DNA from: Fulvivirga marina
GTDB lineage: Bacteria; Bacteroidota; Bacteroidia; Cytophagales; Cyclobacteriaceae
Assembly (NCBI RefSeq): GCF_016775155.1
Contig: NZ_JAEUGD010000023.1
Location: forward strand, 1-64,000
Direction: 5' to 3'
Length of the DNA stretch: 64,000 nt
A program made the position numbers and the translations under genes. The notes beneath the pieces were generated by a model. The model searched no databases. It saw only the letters and a list, made by a program, of their open reading frames with translations, and had not been told where the DNA came from. How positions within the stretch are numbered: the first letter of the stretch is position 1; each line of letters starts with the position of its first letter. Shown here in pieces: positions 25,679-34,932 of this stretch.

Positions 25679-28291
25679 TTAAGGCTTACTTTTTAACACA
25701 CCCTTAATTTCATTTAGTTTAAGAAGGGCCTCCACGGGTGAAATGGTATTGATGTCCAGTGCATCCATCATTTCCTGTACTTGCTTATACCTGGGATCTG
25801 CCTCGAAAAGGTTCATTTGGTAATTAGCTTTTGGAACTTCTTCCAGTTTCTTTCGAGTATCGTTCTTATTCTTATCTTTTTCAAGAAAGTGCATAATTTC
25901 ATTAGCACGTATTACCACCTTATTAGGCATACCTGCCAGCTGAGCTACATGAATACCAAAGCTATGCTCGCTTCCCCCTTCCTTCAGTTTTCGCATAAAA
26001 ATAATTTTATCACCAACTTCTTTAACCGAAACATTGAAGTTTTTAATACGGGGAAAATCTTCAGTCAACTGATTAAGTTCATGATAATGTGTAGCAAATA
26101 AGGTTTTAACCCGATAATCCGGATGGTTATGCAGAAACTCTACAATAGACCAAGCTATAGAAACTCCATCGTATGTACTGGTTCCTCGACCAATCTCATC
26201 CATCAATACCAGGCTGCGATCGCTGAGATTATTAAGAATACTGGCCGTTTCGGTCATTTCGACCATAAATGTGGACTCTCCTTTTGACAAGTTGTCAGAA
26301 GCTCCTACACGTGTAAAAACTTTGTCCACCATACCTATGGCAGCTTCTTTTGCGGGAACAAAAGATCCCATTTGAGCCATGAGCACAATTAAAGCGGTTT
26401 GCCTGAGGAGTGCAGATTTACCCGCCATGTTTGGACCAGTAATGATCATTATCTGCTGATGATCATTATCCAGAAAAACATCATTCGGGATATAAGATTC
26501 CCCAAGCGGTAGTTGCTTTTCTATAACCGGATGTCTTCCTTCTTTTATATCAATACCCGTTGAATCATTGACCTCAGGCATTACATACTTATTACTTTGA
26601 GCAATGATGGCAAAAGAATTCAGGCAATCTACAGTAGCTAAAACTCTGGCATTTTGCTGTATTTGAGTTACATAATCAGCTGCACTCACTACCAGCTCAT
26701 AAAACAATTTTTGCTCTATAACGAATAACTTATCCTCCGCATTAAGGATTTTTTCCTCATAGACCTTCAGCTCTTCCGTAATGTAACGCTCAGCATTAAC
26801 CAGGGTCTGTTTTCTGATCCACTCACCAGGCACTTTATCCTTATGAGCATTGCTTACCTCCAGGTAATAACCAAATACTTTATTGTATGCTATTTTTAGA
26901 GAGGAAATCCCAGTTCTTTCAACTTCCCGTTTTTGTATTTGAATCAGATAATCTTTACCAGAATAAGCAATTTTCCGCAGCTCATCCAATTCTTCATTGA
27001 TACCATCTTTGATAAGCCCTCCAACATTGGAAGTTAATGGAACCTCTTCTTTCAACTCATTTTCTATCTTTTCAAGCAAGAACTCACATGGATTAATCTG
27101 ATCGGCTAGTTTTTTCAACTCATCAAACTGGCTATCCTGCAAAATCCTCTTAATAGGCAATGTATTTCTTAACGCCTTCTTAAGCTGATTCATTTCCCGC
27201 GGGTTAATCCGCCCCACGGCTACCTTGGATATCAGCCTTTCCAGATCACCAATTTGCTTAAGGCTTTGCTGAATGTCATCAAGAAGATCCGCATTTTCCG
27301 TAAAACCTTTGACAGTATTTAATCGCTCATTAATAGAGGCTATTTCCTTCAAAGGCAATACCATCCACTTCTTCAGCAGCCTTGAGCCCATAGGAGTAAC
27401 CGTGCAGTCCAGTATGTCAATTAAGGGGACACCTCCATCATGCTGTGGGTAGATCAGTTCAAGATTTCGTATAGTAAATTTGTCAAGCCATACATACCTG
27501 TCTTCATCAATTCTTGAGATGGACGAAATATGTTTTACTTCTCGATGTTCAGTTTCTTCCAGGTAATGTAATACCGCACCAGCAGCAACAATAGCATCAT
27601 CCATGCCCTCAATTCCATAGCCCTTTAGGGTGTTGGTCTGAAAATGAGCCGTCAGTTTTTCATAGGCAAAATCAAAGCTATATATCCACTCATCTAATGA
27701 GAATGTATTGTAGTCATCCTGAAAAAGTAGTCTGAGATCCTCTTTTGCAGATTTGCAGAAAATAACCTCAGAGGGGTTAAAGCCCTGAAAAAGCTTAGAG
27801 ATATAATCCTTTGACCCCTGGGCCGCCATAAATTCACCTGTAGAAACATCCAGAAAGGCCACGCCTGCACGTTCTTTTGAAAAATGTATTGAGGCCAAAA
27901 AGTTGTTTGCTTTCTTCTCCAGCACATTATCATTGAACGAAAGCCCTGGGGTAACAAGCTCTGTTACACCCCGCTTAACTATACCCTTCACTGACTTTGG
28001 GTCTTCCAACTGATCACAAATGGCGACACGATTGCCTGCCCGTACTAACTTAGGTAGGTAAGTATCTAATGAATGATGAGGAAAACCTGCCAACTCAATA
28101 TGAGAAGCGGCCCCATTGGCACGCTTGGTCAATACTATATCAAGTACTTTACTGGCTTTAACAGCGTCCTCCCCAAAAGTTTCATAAAAATCGCCAACCC
28201 TGAATAGCAACAAAGCTCCCGGGTACTTCGCTTTAATAGCGTTGTACTGCTTCATTAACGGAGTTTCTTTTGCTTCTTTCGTTTTAGCCAT
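25679..28291 (-). CDS. mutS: DNA mismatch repair protein MutS
   Basis: 870 residues from ATG 28291 (MAKTKEAKETPLMKQY); a longer frame starting at 28342 adds 17 residues of unlikely leader (MLIVSKKLIFVTLIDHK) and is not preferred. N-terminal mismatch-reading motif LLLFRVGDFYETFGEDA (F-x-E). C-terminal ATPase: Walker A GPNMAGKS, signature GESTFMVEM, Walker B VLMDEIGRGTSTYDG, and FATHYHEL. Detects mismatches and recruits MutL. Length normal for MutS1. Encoded alone, divergent from the SpoU methyltransferase gene. Confidence 0.97.
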   Translation of the reverse strand: MAKTKEAKETPLMKQYNAIKAKYPGALLLFRVGDFYETFGEDAVKASKVLDIVLTKRANGAASHIELAGFPHHSLDTYLPKLVRAGNRVAICDQLEDPKSVKGIVKRGVTELVTPGLSFNDNVLEKKANNFLASIHFSKERAGVAFLDVSTGEFMAAQGSKDYISKLFQGFNPSEVIFCKSAKEDLRLLFQDDYNTFSLDEWIYSFDFAYEKLTAHFQTNTLKGYGIEGMDDAIVAAGAVLHYLEETEHREVKHISSISRIDEDRYVWLDKFTIRNLELIYPQHDGGVPLIDILDCTVTPMGSRLLKKWMVLPLKEIASINERLNTVKGFTENADLLDDIQQSLKQIGDLERLISKVAVGRINPREMNQLKKALRNTLPIKRILQDSQFDELKKLADQINPCEFLLEKIENELKEEVPLTSNVGGLIKDGINEELDELRKIAYSGKDYLIQIQKREVERTGISSLKIAYNKVFGYYLEVSNAHKDKVPGEWIRKQTLVNAERYITEELKVYEEKILNAEDKLFVIEQKLFYELVVSAADYVTQIQQNARVLATVDCLNSFAIIAQSNKYVMPEVNDSTGIDIKEGRHPVIEKQLPLGESYIPNDVFLDNDHQQIMIITGPNMAGKSALLRQTALIVLMAQMGSFVPAKEAAIGMVDKVFTRVGASDNLSKGESTFMVEMTETASILNNLSDRSLVLMDEIGRGTSTYDGVSIAWSIVEFLHNHPDYRVKTLFATHYHELNQLTEDFPRIKNFNVSVKEVGDKIIFMRKLKEGGSEHSFGIHVAQLAGMPNKVVIRANEIMHFLEKDKNKNDTRKKLEEVPKANYQMNLFEADPRYKQVQEMMDALDINTISPVEALLKLNEIKGVLKSKP

Positions 28292-28389
28292 TTTATGATC
28301 AATTAAAGTCACAAAGATTAATTTTTTTGATACGATTAGCAAGGCAAGAGACTTGCTCTATTTTTAATTATACATTACTCAGTAAATGT

Positions 28390-28397
28390 TAGCTTTG
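28390..28397 (+). promoter_or_regulatory. Candidate Bacteroidota -7 promoter element
   Basis: TAGCTTTG matches the TAnnTTTG consensus of Bacteroidota housekeeping promoters, 30 bp upstream of the methyltransferase ATG at 28428. A clean -33 TTTG was not found, so the call is tentative. Confidence 0.4.
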
Positions 28398-28427
28398 CAT
28401 TGTTAGATCAAAAGCTTACATAGATAA

Positions 28428-28961
28428 ATGCGCAAACTTGCCAACGAAGAACTAGAAAGGAAATCCGTAGCAGAATTTAAGAAAAGCAAAAAACTGCCGG
28501 TGGTTATATTTCTGGATAATATAAGGAGCCTTAACAATGTTGGCTCTGCCTTTCGAACTTCAGATGCTTTTATGGTAGAAAAAATTTACCTTGGAGGTAT
28601 TACGGGTACCCCTCCGCATAGAGATATTACCAAAACCGCACTTGGTGCTACAGAATCAGTAGAGTGGGAGCATATGCCTGATACACTTGCTGGCATAAAA
28701 AAATTGAAAGAGGATGGCTACCGCATCATTTCTGTTGAGCAGGTGGACAAAAGTATAATGTTAAACGAATTTGTGCCAAAGACAGGTGACAAGTATTGTC
28801 TGGTGTTTGGAAATGAAGTTTTTGGCGTAGATGAAAAGATTGTGGAAAACTCAGATGAGTGCATTGAAATACCTCAGCATGGTACTAAACACTCTCTAAA
28901 TATTTCCGTGAGCCTGGGAATAGTAATTTGGGATTTCTATAACAAGCTTGGCTATAAGTAA
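28428..28961 (+). CDS. SpoU/TrmH-family RNA methyltransferase
   Basis: 177 residues, a SPOUT fold. Motif 1 NVGSAFRTSDAF, motif 2 LVFGNEVFGVDE, and motif 3 SLNISVSLGIVIWDF are all present, forming the knotted SAM-binding site. It methylates tRNA or rRNA 2'-O ribose; the exact target (TrmL/TrmH-like) is not decided by sequence. There is no substrate-binding N-terminal extension. Divergent from mutS. A -7-like element lies 30 bp upstream and a hairpin just beyond the stop. Confidence 0.9.
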   Translation: MRKLANEELERKSVAEFKKSKKLPVVIFLDNIRSLNNVGSAFRTSDAFMVEKIYLGGITGTPPHRDITKTALGATESVEWEHMPDTLAGIKKLKEDGYRIISVEQVDKSIMLNEFVPKTGDKYCLVFGNEVFGVDEKIVENSDECIEIPQHGTKHSLNISVSLGIVIWDFYNKLGYK

Positions 28962-28964
28962 GCC

Positions 28965-28989
28965 CTGGCAGACCTGAATGATCTGCCAG
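28965..28989. terminator. Hairpin between convergent genes
   Basis: CTGGCAGA (28965-28972) and TCTGCCAG (28982-28989) form an 8-bp stem between the converging stops of the methyltransferase and subtilase genes. No strong T-tract, so termination is only likely. The arms resemble the hairpin at 1110-1140 in base content. Confidence 0.5.
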
Positions 28990-29003
28990 AGTTTACTAAC
29001 TAT

Positions 29004-30545
29004 TTAATTAACCGCTGCCAACGCATCTAACGTACCCCATCCATACTCTGAACTTTTATTCGGATACAGATCGGCTGTTTGCTTCATTTTATTAAGTACC
29101 TGGTCACGGCTCCAGCTTGGGTTTTTAGACCAAACCAAAGCTGCTATACCTGCAGCAGTAGCAGTAGCCACAGAAGAACCTCCTACAGTAGAAGGTGTGC
29201 TACCACTCATAGCTAACGTAAGGGCATGGTTTTCAGAACCAGACCTTTCCATTATCACGGTGAAATCCACTTTACTTCCTGAATGGCAAATATCACAACG
29301 GTTGTATCCACCACCTTCTTTAATACCGGTCACTGCCACTGTCTCACTCATCGAAGCAGGGAAGATAACACCATACCAATTAGTGAATGAAGTCGAAGTT
29401 CCTGCTGCAGAAAATATCAATTTACCCTTACCATAAGCGTAACGTACTGCATCAGCTACTTTAGAATTACTGAAAACATCACCTATGGACATGCTGATAA
29501 TTTTCACATCGCTACGGTTGCCAAGAAACACTAAAGCATCAGATACTCCGGTTTGCTCGCTGCCACCGTTAATAACAACATCACCTGTTCCTCTTACAGC
29601 CACAAGGTTAGCATTATACGCTACACCTACAGAACTTCCGGAAGTACTTCTTGGTGCTGCAATAGTACCAGCCATGGCAGTACCGTGGCCACATTGGTCA
29701 TTAGGACCATCTGGATCATCCCATGGCCACCAGCTGCTAACATAAAAGCCATATTTATGAACATATCTTCCACTTGAATAGCCAGAGTTAAACTCTCCAT
29801 TAAGTTTGGTTTGATTGGGAGATATTCCTGTATCAATGAGGCCAACAGCTATTCCACTACCAGTGCTATAATTCCAAGCCTGCGGGATATTCATATAGCT
29901 ATAGTTCCAAGACATTTTAGCATTTGGAGCTATAACCGAATAATCTCCTGAAGGTATACCATAGTCAGGATCATTAGAGCATCCTTTGCTACTTTCCTCT
30001 CTACCTTCAACCACAAATCGGCTAAAATCTACCTCATAACCCAGGGGTTCTACATATCTAACACTGGGTAGAGATCGGAGCCTTGCTATAACAGCAGGGT
30101 CTGTTACACGAAGTTCGAAAAAAGGAAGAACCTCATGGGCCTTAAGGTTAACATCCTCAGCATTTAAGGGCTGATCGTTGTTTTTGTTGATAATATAAAG
30201 TGCTTCTTCAACAACATTCTCCCGAGCCTGAACCCAGTTTTTACCTTTTATGTCAATTGTTGCCATTCTTGAAGAGATGTCTCCCTCACCTTCTGGCATA
30301 TAGCCCACGGTTAATATGGTGTCTGCATGCATCAATGCACTCCAAACCACCTGATCAGAGGCATCCTTCCAGTTAAATTCATCAGTAGCTTTTAATGATT
30401 CAAAAATTTGATCATCGATCTTGTCTCGTGAAATAAGTTGTAACTTCTGGTCCTCCTGAGGAGCTTCCAGTTCGTTGGGGTCATTAGTACACCTCATAAG
30501 CATTGCGCCCAGGAATACTAATAATAGTAATTTGTTGTTGGTCAT
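29004..30545 (-). CDS. Subtilase-family (S8) lipoprotein peptidase
   Basis: 513 residues. N-terminal lipobox-like signal with C19 (FLGAMLMRC), an I9-like propeptide-type region ending at VRYVEPLGYEVD (163-173), then the S8 catalytic domain with D238 (VGLIDTGIS), H287 (CGHGTAMAG) and S458 (GGSSVATA). The usual oxyanion-hole Asn (AAGN) is replaced by Thr383 (SAAGTS). Near residue 417 there is a CxxCH sequence (RCDICH), unusual in subtilases. Predicted to be outer-membrane-anchored and to cleave peptides, but the altered oxyanion site lowers confidence in activity. Monocistronic; a 9-bp inverted repeat lies just upstream. Confidence 0.85.
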   Translation of the reverse strand: MTNNKLLLLVFLGAMLMRCTNDPNELEAPQEDQKLQLISRDKIDDQIFESLKATDEFNWKDASDQVVWSALMHADTILTVGYMPEGEGDISSRMATIDIKGKNWVQARENVVEEALYIINKNNDQPLNAEDVNLKAHEVLPFFELRVTDPAVIARLRSLPSVRYVEPLGYEVDFSRFVVEGREESSKGCSNDPDYGIPSGDYSVIAPNAKMSWNYSYMNIPQAWNYSTGSGIAVGLIDTGISPNQTKLNGEFNSGYSSGRYVHKYGFYVSSWWPWDDPDGPNDQCGHGTAMAGTIAAPRSTSGSSVGVAYNANLVAVRGTGDVVINGGSEQTGVSDALVFLGNRSDVKIISMSIGDVFSNSKVADAVRYAYGKGKLIFSAAGTSTSFTNWYGVIFPASMSETVAVTGIKEGGGYNRCDICHSGSKVDFTVIMERSGSENHALTLAMSGSTPSTVGGSSVATATAAGIAALVWSKNPSWSRDQVLNKMKQTADLYPNKSSEYGWGTLDALAAVN

Positions 30546-30571
30546 GAAAATTTGGTTTAGGTTAAAACTTT

Positions 30572-30605
30572 AGTTTAGGCACAGAAGCCTAATTTCGCCT
30601 AAACT
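30572..30605. repeat. Inverted repeat upstream of the subtilase gene
   Basis: AGTTTAGGC (30572-30580) and GCCTAAACT (30597-30605) are exact reverse complements, 26 bp upstream of the subtilase ATG. It may be a protein-binding operator or a 5'-leader hairpin. No known motif is recognised. Confidence 0.4.
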
Positions 30606-30698
30606 CGAAATTTTATTCTCCTAAAACAACCAAAAACTACAGAATCTCGTCGGATGTAAGATTTTCTTCAACTATTAACAAAATAATTTATGGAAGTA

Positions 30699-31439
30699 TC
30701 AAAAGTTCAAGACCCCTTTTAGAGAAGTATAGCCTGACCTGCTTACTGAGATTTTATTACCCGTTTTAAGTATGGCAAGGTATGAATCTTTGGACATAGC
30801 TTCCAAACGGTCTATGCTATTGATAGAAACAATAAAGGATCGATGCACTCTAACAAACTGATTTTTAGGCAGAGAGGCTTCGAGATATTTCATTGTAAGC
30901 TGTTTCAGATATTTCTTGCCTTCACTATGAATAGCCACATAATCATCCTGAGCCTCTATATAATCAACCTTATCAAGCGAAATGATGACAATTTTACTTC
31001 CTACTCTCACCACCAGGCGGTCTAACTCTTCATTGACATCTGCTCGGCTTTCCTGTATTTTGGATATAAGCTCAGTATCACCTTCTTTGAGGCGTTGTCT
31101 GGCCTTCGAAATCGCTTCATCAAAGCGACTCTGAGCATATGGTTTAAGCAAGTAGTCCGCAGCACTTTTTTCGAAAGCTTTCAGAGCAAATTCGTCGTAT
31201 GCCGTGCTGAATATAACAACAGGCGTCCTGTCCAAAAGCTCAAGCATTTCGAAACCGGTTAGTTTAGGCATTTGTACATCGAGAAAAACCAGGTCCGGTA
31301 TATATTTATTAACCGCTTTAACTCCATCAAACCCGTTGGCACATTCCTCCACCACTTCAATATCAGAGTGGTTCTTTAAATATGCCAGAATAACATCCCG
31401 GGCCAGCTTTTCATCGTCAATTATTAATGCTTTTATCAT
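30699..31439 (-). CDS. LytTR response regulator
   Basis: 246 residues. Receiver domain (about 1-115) with D8-D9 pocket and phospho-acceptor D54 (LVFLDVQMPKLTG), and a C-terminal LytTR DNA-binding domain (about 140-240, with DYIEAQDDYVAIHSEGKKY and FVRVHRSFIVSI). It regulates genes by binding short direct repeats. The gene overlaps the LytS-type kinase gene by 4 bp (ATGA), forming a tight two-component operon with the LiaF-like gene upstream. Confidence 0.95.
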   Translation of the reverse strand: MIKALIIDDEKLARDVILAYLKNHSDIEVVEECANGFDGVKAVNKYIPDLVFLDVQMPKLTGFEMLELLDRTPVVIFSTAYDEFALKAFEKSAADYLLKPYAQSRFDEAISKARQRLKEGDTELISKIQESRADVNEELDRLVVRVGSKIVIISLDKVDYIEAQDDYVAIHSEGKKYLKQLTMKYLEASLPKNQFVRVHRSFIVSINSIDRLEAMSKDSYLAILKTGNKISVSRSGYTSLKGVLNF

Positions 31440-32488
31440 TTATCCGATGTTTGTGGGATCAACAAATGCACCGTAAAGATCGTTTTGCTCTTCTCGATAG
31501 TCATCAAGCCCAAAATTCCATAAGTTAATTCCAGCCGGTTGCTTACATTTTTCAGACCAATGCCCTTTCCTTTTTGGGGCACTCCTTCAGAGTCATAGTT
31601 ATTGGAAACCGAGATTTTTAAGTTTCCATCTTCGCATTTACATACCGTACTAATCTCTACTTCTTCCAGTTGTTCATAAATACCATATTTAATGGCATTT
31701 TCATAAATAGGCTGTAGAATCATATTTGGCAGAGTCATATTCGCACAAGCTGGATCAATTTCATGCACTGCTGAAAGCCTCTCGCCAAAACGCACCTTTT
31801 CAATATCAAGATACAACTGCATCTGAGCAAGCTCATCTTTTAATAAATGCTTCTCTGGACTTTGGCTTCCCAGCGAAGATCTCAAAAAATCTGAAAGCTT
31901 GATAACCATATCTCTAGCCTTATCAGGATCAGTAATTGTCAAGGAGCTTACCGAATTTAAGCTATTAAATATAAAGTGTGGATTAATCTGAAACTTTAGC
32001 ATTTCAAGCTCCGAATGCCTCAACATTCCTTGCAGTTGTATTTCTTCCTGCTCTTTTTGAAGCAGATTACTATTATATCGTAGCAGATAATAGACCATAA
32101 CGATCAGAGTGAGATAAAATATATCGACAATTATCCTCCAGACAAAAGACTCCGTAACCAGGGTGAGATAGTTTGCATTTGTTGAAAAAAAGCCGGACAA
32201 AGCCACATTAGCCCCATATACTACCAATAATGCAGAAACTGTAACACCCAAAACATGACTAATAACAACCCCAAATACTCCCTGACCTTCAGGAGAAACA
32301 TATTGTACTACATACCAATAGCTTAAACCTATGCCTGCTAGTATTACATTGGATATAGCTGCATCGGCTAAGGAAATAGATAGCGGAAAACCGTAGCTCG
32401 AATATAGAAAAACCGCATGTGCAGCGATTACTGCTACCCATGCGGTTACATAAAATATTATAGCTTTACCTGCCAGAGGGTGTTTCAT
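31436..32488 (-). CDS. LytS-type sensor histidine kinase
   Basis: 350 residues. Four membrane helices (about 8-28, 43-63, 70-94, 116-138), then a His_kinase (PF06580) domain with H171 in FQINPHFIFNSLNS, and a GHKL ATPase (PIYENAIKYG, GKGIGLKNVSNRL). Partner of the LytTR regulator that overlaps it by 4 bp. Starts 51 bp downstream of the LiaF-like gene, so the three are likely one operon. No large periplasmic domain; the input may be the membrane or the LiaF-like partner (inference). Confidence 0.93.
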   Translation of the reverse strand: MKHPLAGKAIIFYVTAWVAVIAAHAVFLYSSYGFPLSISLADAAISNVILAGIGLSYWYVVQYVSPEGQGVFGVVISHVLGVTVSALLVVYGANVALSGFFSTNANYLTLVTESFVWRIIVDIFYLTLIVMVYYLLRYNSNLLQKEQEEIQLQGMLRHSELEMLKFQINPHFIFNSLNSVSSLTITDPDKARDMVIKLSDFLRSSLGSQSPEKHLLKDELAQMQLYLDIEKVRFGERLSAVHEIDPACANMTLPNMILQPIYENAIKYGIYEQLEEVEISTVCKCEDGNLKISVSNNYDSEGVPQKGKGIGLKNVSNRLELTYGILGLMTIEKSKTIFTVHLLIPQTSDK

Positions 32489-32539
32489 GCTTGTTAATAT
32501 TGGGTATTAAGATCTTGGAATTGAGTATCACGCCACTAA

Positions 32540-33253
32540 TCATTTCTGCAATTTAACATCTCCACCCCCAAACATAACAAAGCCTTTGATAATCAAAACT
32601 TTCTCGGGATTAGGAATCACCTTTAACGCAGTAGAACGTTTATCACTAAAAGCACCTAACAATGAGAATACCTCAACGTGGACAGTCCAATCAGGCGGTA
32701 CGATAATCTCAGTTCCACCGAATATCACAAACACATCCAGTACATTATTACCATTTGCCAAATCTGCAGACCTTAAATCCATCTGAGAACCTCCAAACAT
32801 GGCTGTTATCCGGCCTCCTTTAAAGTTTTGCGAATCTATTGTTCGTTCACGTCCTCCAAAAATGGCAAAGTCATCAATATAGTCTAAATCATTTTTTTTT
32901 TCATCTCCATCCAGATGCCTGCCCAATGCTGACCTACGCATAATGAGCGAGACACCAATAACTATTACTATCGCAGGCCAGAAGATATGCCAGATGTTAC
33001 GGATATAAAACCATCCTGTATCCTGAAGCAGAAATACCCCTCCAATAGCAATCATAATAATACCAGCTTCGACTTTCTTTCTGCCTAGAATAAAGTATAA
33101 ACCAAGTATTATTAAAAACGACTCCCACGAAAACAGGATGTGGGAAAAATAATAGGGAATAATATCTAAATTCTTCAATAGCCAGGCTCCACCAAAGATG
33201 ACGAGGATAATTCCCAGCCAGAACCTTTTGTCATTTGTATTGTATTCACTCAT
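32540..33253 (-). CDS. LiaF-like / DUF5668 membrane protein
   Basis: 237 residues. N-terminal hydrophobic segments (about 12-35, 37-55, 57-75 and 85-105) form the LiaI/LiaF-like membrane part, with a conserved GIILVIFGGAWLLKNLDIIP repeat style. The C-terminal part (about 130-237) has the toastrack-like beta repeat (IFGGRERTIDSQNFKGGRI, MFGGSQMDL, FVIFGGTEIIVPPDW) of LiaF-type proteins. In Firmicutes LiaF restrains a kinase that responds to cell-wall antibiotics. Its place before a LytS/LytTR pair suggests a similar cell-envelope stress system (inference). Confidence 0.8.
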   Translation of the reverse strand: MSEYNTNDKRFWLGIILVIFGGAWLLKNLDIIPYYFSHILFSWESFLIILGLYFILGRKKVEAGIIMIAIGGVFLLQDTGWFYIRNIWHIFWPAIVIVIGVSLIMRRSALGRHLDGDEKKNDLDYIDDFAIFGGRERTIDSQNFKGGRITAMFGGSQMDLRSADLANGNNVLDVFVIFGGTEIIVPPDWTVHVEVFSLLGAFSDKRSTALKVIPNPEKVLIIKGFVMFGGGDVKLQK

Positions 33254-33312
33254 GATCCTAATTTTAAGTTTTCAACTACTCAATTTTACCCGTATTCAAT
33301 TAAAATAGTTGA

Positions 33313-33328
33313 CACTAATCGGTTAGTG
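33313..33328. promoter_or_regulatory. Palindrome between the LiaF operon and fumC
   Basis: CACTAA and TTAGTG flank a 4-base centre (TCGG). It sits between two divergent transcription units, 60 bp from the LiaF-like start and 144 bp from the fumC start. It may be an operator for either, but no bound regulator is known. Confidence 0.35.
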
Positions 33329-33439
33329 ACGGGTGATTACCGGTAAACGACGAACAAAGCAACGTAAAGATATCAATGGAAATATCATATTTTCCACAAG
33401 TTGATAGATAAGCAGAGGCTGTTAAGCCAAATATTTTTC

Positions 33440-33447
33440 TAAATTTG
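33440..33447 (+). promoter_or_regulatory. Candidate -7 promoter element of fumC
   Basis: TAAATTTG matches TAnnTTTG and ends 24 bp before the fumC ATG at 33472, a suitable distance for a short 5' leader. No clear -33 element was found. Confidence 0.45.
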
Positions 33448-33471
33448 CCCAAAACGGAAAAGTATTTACAA

Positions 33472-34872
33472 ATGGACTTCAGAATAGAAAAAGACACCAT
33501 GGGCGAGGTTAAAGTACCCGCAGATAAATATTGGGGCGCCCAAACAGAACGATCTAGAAACAACTTCAGGATTGGCGAATCGGCAAGTATGCCTCTCGAG
33601 CTTATCTATGGCTTTGCCTATCTTAAAAAAGCCGCTGCGCATACCAACCATGCTCTTGGTGTGCTCTCTGAAGAAAAACGAGACCTGATCTCTCAGGTTT
33701 GTGATGAAATATTAGAAGGAAAACATGATGACCAGTTTCCATTGGTAATCTGGCAGACAGGGTCCGGTACACAGTCTAATATGAATACCAATGAGGTAAT
33801 AGCCAACAGAGCCCATGTATTGGCTGGCAATAAACTGGGGGAAGGAAAAACCTTCATTCACCCTAATGATGATGTTAATAAGTCGCAGTCCTCAAATGAT
33901 ACGTTCCCTACGGGCATGCACATTGCATGTTATAAAATGGTGGTAGAAAATACTATACCTGGTGTTGAAGTACTCAGAGATACTTTAAAGAAAAAATCTC
34001 AGGAGTTTATCAACGTGGTTAAAATTGGAAGAACTCACCTGATGGATGCCACTCCACTGACTTTAGGTCAGGAGTTTTCAGGCTATGTATCTCAGCTGGG
34101 TCATGGCTTGAAGGCGTTAAAAAACACACTTGATCACCTTTCCGAATTGGCTTTGGGTGGTACAGCGGTAGGTACAGGGATCAATACACCTGAAGGATAC
34201 GCAGCGCATGTTGCTAAACAAATAGCTGAATTCACAGGCTTACCTTTCAAAACTGCAGAAAACAAATTTGAAGCTCTGGCTGCTCACGATGCGATTGTGG
34301 AGGCACATGGAGCACTTAAACAACTGGCGGTATCTCTCAATAAAATTGCCAATGATATAAGAATGCTTGCCTCAGGCCCAAGGTCAGGTATTGGAGAAAT
34401 CAACATCCCTGCGAATGAACCAGGATCCTCAATTATGCCTGGTAAAGTTAATCCTACACAATGTGAAGCTTTAACCATGGTATGCGCTCAGGTTATGGGT
34501 AACGATATGGCCATCACCGTAGGTGGTGCACAGGGACACTATGAACTTAATGTATTCAAGCCTGTTATGGCGTACAACTTCCTGCAATCAGCCCGCCTGA
34601 TTGGAGATGCTTGTGTTTCTTTCAACGAACATTGTGCTGTAGGTATTGAGCCTAATTATAAAAGCATAGAGCAACACCTGAATAACAGCTTAATGCTTGT
34701 AACTGCTCTTAATACACATATTGGTTACGAAAAGGCTGCAAAAATTGCTAAATCAGCACACGAAAATGACACTACATTAAAAGAAGAAGCCATTAAATCG
34801 GGTTTTTTAAGCGAAGAGGAGTTTGATAAATGGGTACGACCAGAAGATATGGTGGGAAGCCTTAAAAACTAA
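33472..34872 (+). CDS. fumC: Class II fumarate hydratase
   Basis: 466 residues from ATG 33472. A TTG nine codons upstream (33445) extends the frame but is disfavoured, because a -7 promoter element overlaps it. Interconverts fumarate and malate in the TCA cycle. Visible motifs: [50 protein letters not shown], and the superfamily signature [15 protein letters not shown]. Normal length and no odd residues. Divergent from the LiaF-like operon; the SPOR-like gene follows 60 bp downstream. Confidence 0.96.
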   Translation: MDFRIEKDTMGEVKVPADKYWGAQTERSRNNFRIGESASMPLELIYGFAYLKKAAAHTNHALGVLSEEKRDLISQVCDEILEGKHDDQFPLVIWQTGSGTQSNMNTNEVIANRAHVLAGNKLGEGKTFIHPNDDVNKSQSSNDTFPTGMHIACYKMVVENTIPGVEVLRDTLKKKSQEFINVVKIGRTHLMDATPLTLGQEFSGYVSQLGHGLKALKNTLDHLSELALGGTAVGTGINTPEGYAAHVAKQIAEFTGLPFKTAENKFEALAAHDAIVEAHGALKQLAVSLNKIANDIRMLASGPRSGIGEINIPANEPGSSIMPGKVNPTQCEALTMVCAQVMGNDMAITVGGAQGHYELNVFKPVMAYNFLQSARLIGDACVSFNEHCAVGIEPNYKSIEQHLNNSLMLVTALNTHIGYEKAAKIAKSAHENDTTLKEEAIKSGFLSEEEFDKWVRPEDMVGSLKN

Positions 34873-34932
34873 TTTTTTTAATATTTTAATTATATTGAGT
34901 ATATTTTCGAAGATTTTACAAAAAATAGGATA

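Noticed and set aside
28292-28342. N-terminal extension of MutS
   Set aside because: The added 17 residues are not MutS-like; MAKTKEAK at 28291 is the usual kind of start.
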